Assembly: GCA_017478025.1 (NCBI GenBank)
Contig: JAFVGZ010000021.1
Coordinates: forward strand, 1 to 58,476
Origin: Prevotella sp.
Lineage (GTDB): Bacteria; Bacteroidota; Bacteroidia; Bacteroidales; Bacteroidaceae
Length of the DNA: 58,476 bases
Direction of reading: 5' to 3'
Within the stretch, counting starts at the first letter, position 1; every line of letters starts with the position of its first letter. A model generated the notes under the pieces. It worked only from the letters and a program-made list of their open reading frames with translations. It ran no database searches and had not been told where the DNA came from. This document shows positions 58,400 through 58,476 of this stretch, in pieces. The translations under genes were made by a program, and so were the position numbers.

Positions 58400-58476
58400 T
58401 CACTCTTCACTCATGAAACCGGACACGACCTCAAAGAGGGCGTTGATATAATTCGGAATCGCATTGGAAATAACAA
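58400..58476 (-). CDS. 3' end of an unidentified gene, cut by window edge
   Basis: On the minus strand an open frame enters at 58476 and ends at TGA 58400-58402. The visible C-terminus, VISNAIPNYINALFEVVSGF followed by MSEE, is protein-like and hydrophobic. The stop lies in an AGTGAAGAG word array 35 bp before the S37 gene, so the two may be cotranscribed. Product unknown. Confidence 0.5.
   Translation of the reverse strand, partial: VISNAIPNYINALFEVVSGFMSEE

Overview
The window looks like a chromosomal segment of a Prevotella-type member of the Bacteroidales. Three things support this. The promoters are of the Bacteroidetes kind (TTTG, about 20 bp, then TAnnTTTG). The gene families are typical of the order (DUF6089, DUF6242, DUF5686, DUF4468, Porin_10, a BspA-like leucine-rich repeat protein, S37 peptidase lipoprotein). 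Shine-Dalgarno sequences are mostly absent. I saw no rRNA, tRNA, CRISPR array, intact transposon or prophage. Most of the window is housekeeping and envelope genes separated by intergenic regions rich in short repeats.

Layout. 1-465: 3'-truncated Rpn/PD-(D/E)XK transposase-family gene. 821-9070: envelope block (lipoprotein, DUF6089, uppS, bamA, three ompH/skp, murI). 9251-13740: fructose-bisphosphate aldolase, CCA-adding enzyme, RlpA and a stand-alone IMP cyclohydrolase domain (half of PurH). 13960-18311: mreB-mreC-mreD-mrdA rod-shape operon. 18413-19652: O-methyltransferase and aroQ. 20554-24929 (minus): cstA, a secreted group II PLP decarboxylase resembling histidine decarboxylase, and a BspA-like protein. 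25174-25923: a YhcG/DUF1016 protein lacking its nuclease domain. 26246-31740 (minus): rseC-rnfBCDGEA. 31923-41329 (plus): pyruvate kinase, RluD-like pseudouridine synthase, three small or unknown envelope proteins, a 780-aa porin, queC and DUF5686. 41432-42532: guanine deaminase and two small membrane proteins. 42612-49325 (minus): TPP riboswitch followed by thiS-thiE-thiG-thiC-thiH-thiE2-thiD. 49507-58476: a 1350-aa modular pectinesterase, a TonB-dependent receptor, a cysteine-poor ThiF homologue, an S37-type peptidase lipoprotein and the 3' end of another gene.

How the parts work together. Genes 3-9 supply undecaprenyl phosphate, outer-membrane protein assembly and D-glutamate for envelope growth, and mreBCD/PBP2 direct elongation. 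Rnf is a ferredoxin:NAD+ oxidoreductase and ion pump. The thi cluster makes thiamine phosphate under riboswitch control, probably using the ThiF homologue 7 kb away. The pectinesterase suggests use of plant pectin.

Most unusual observations: (a) RnfB lacks its ferredoxin domain, and RnfB and RnfC end in the same roughly 37-residue tail; (b) cstA is tightly coupled to a signal-peptide-bearing PLP decarboxylase; (c) the ThiF-like E1 lacks the usual zinc and catalytic cysteines; (d) three promoters, one of them tandemly duplicated, share a nearly identical 20-bp spacer; (e) four inverted repeats are spaced by exactly 22 bp; (f) dispersed repeat families (GC-rich REP-like elements, ATGTCGNN octamers, AT-rich word arrays) fill intergenic space and supply start codons or C-termini to several genes.
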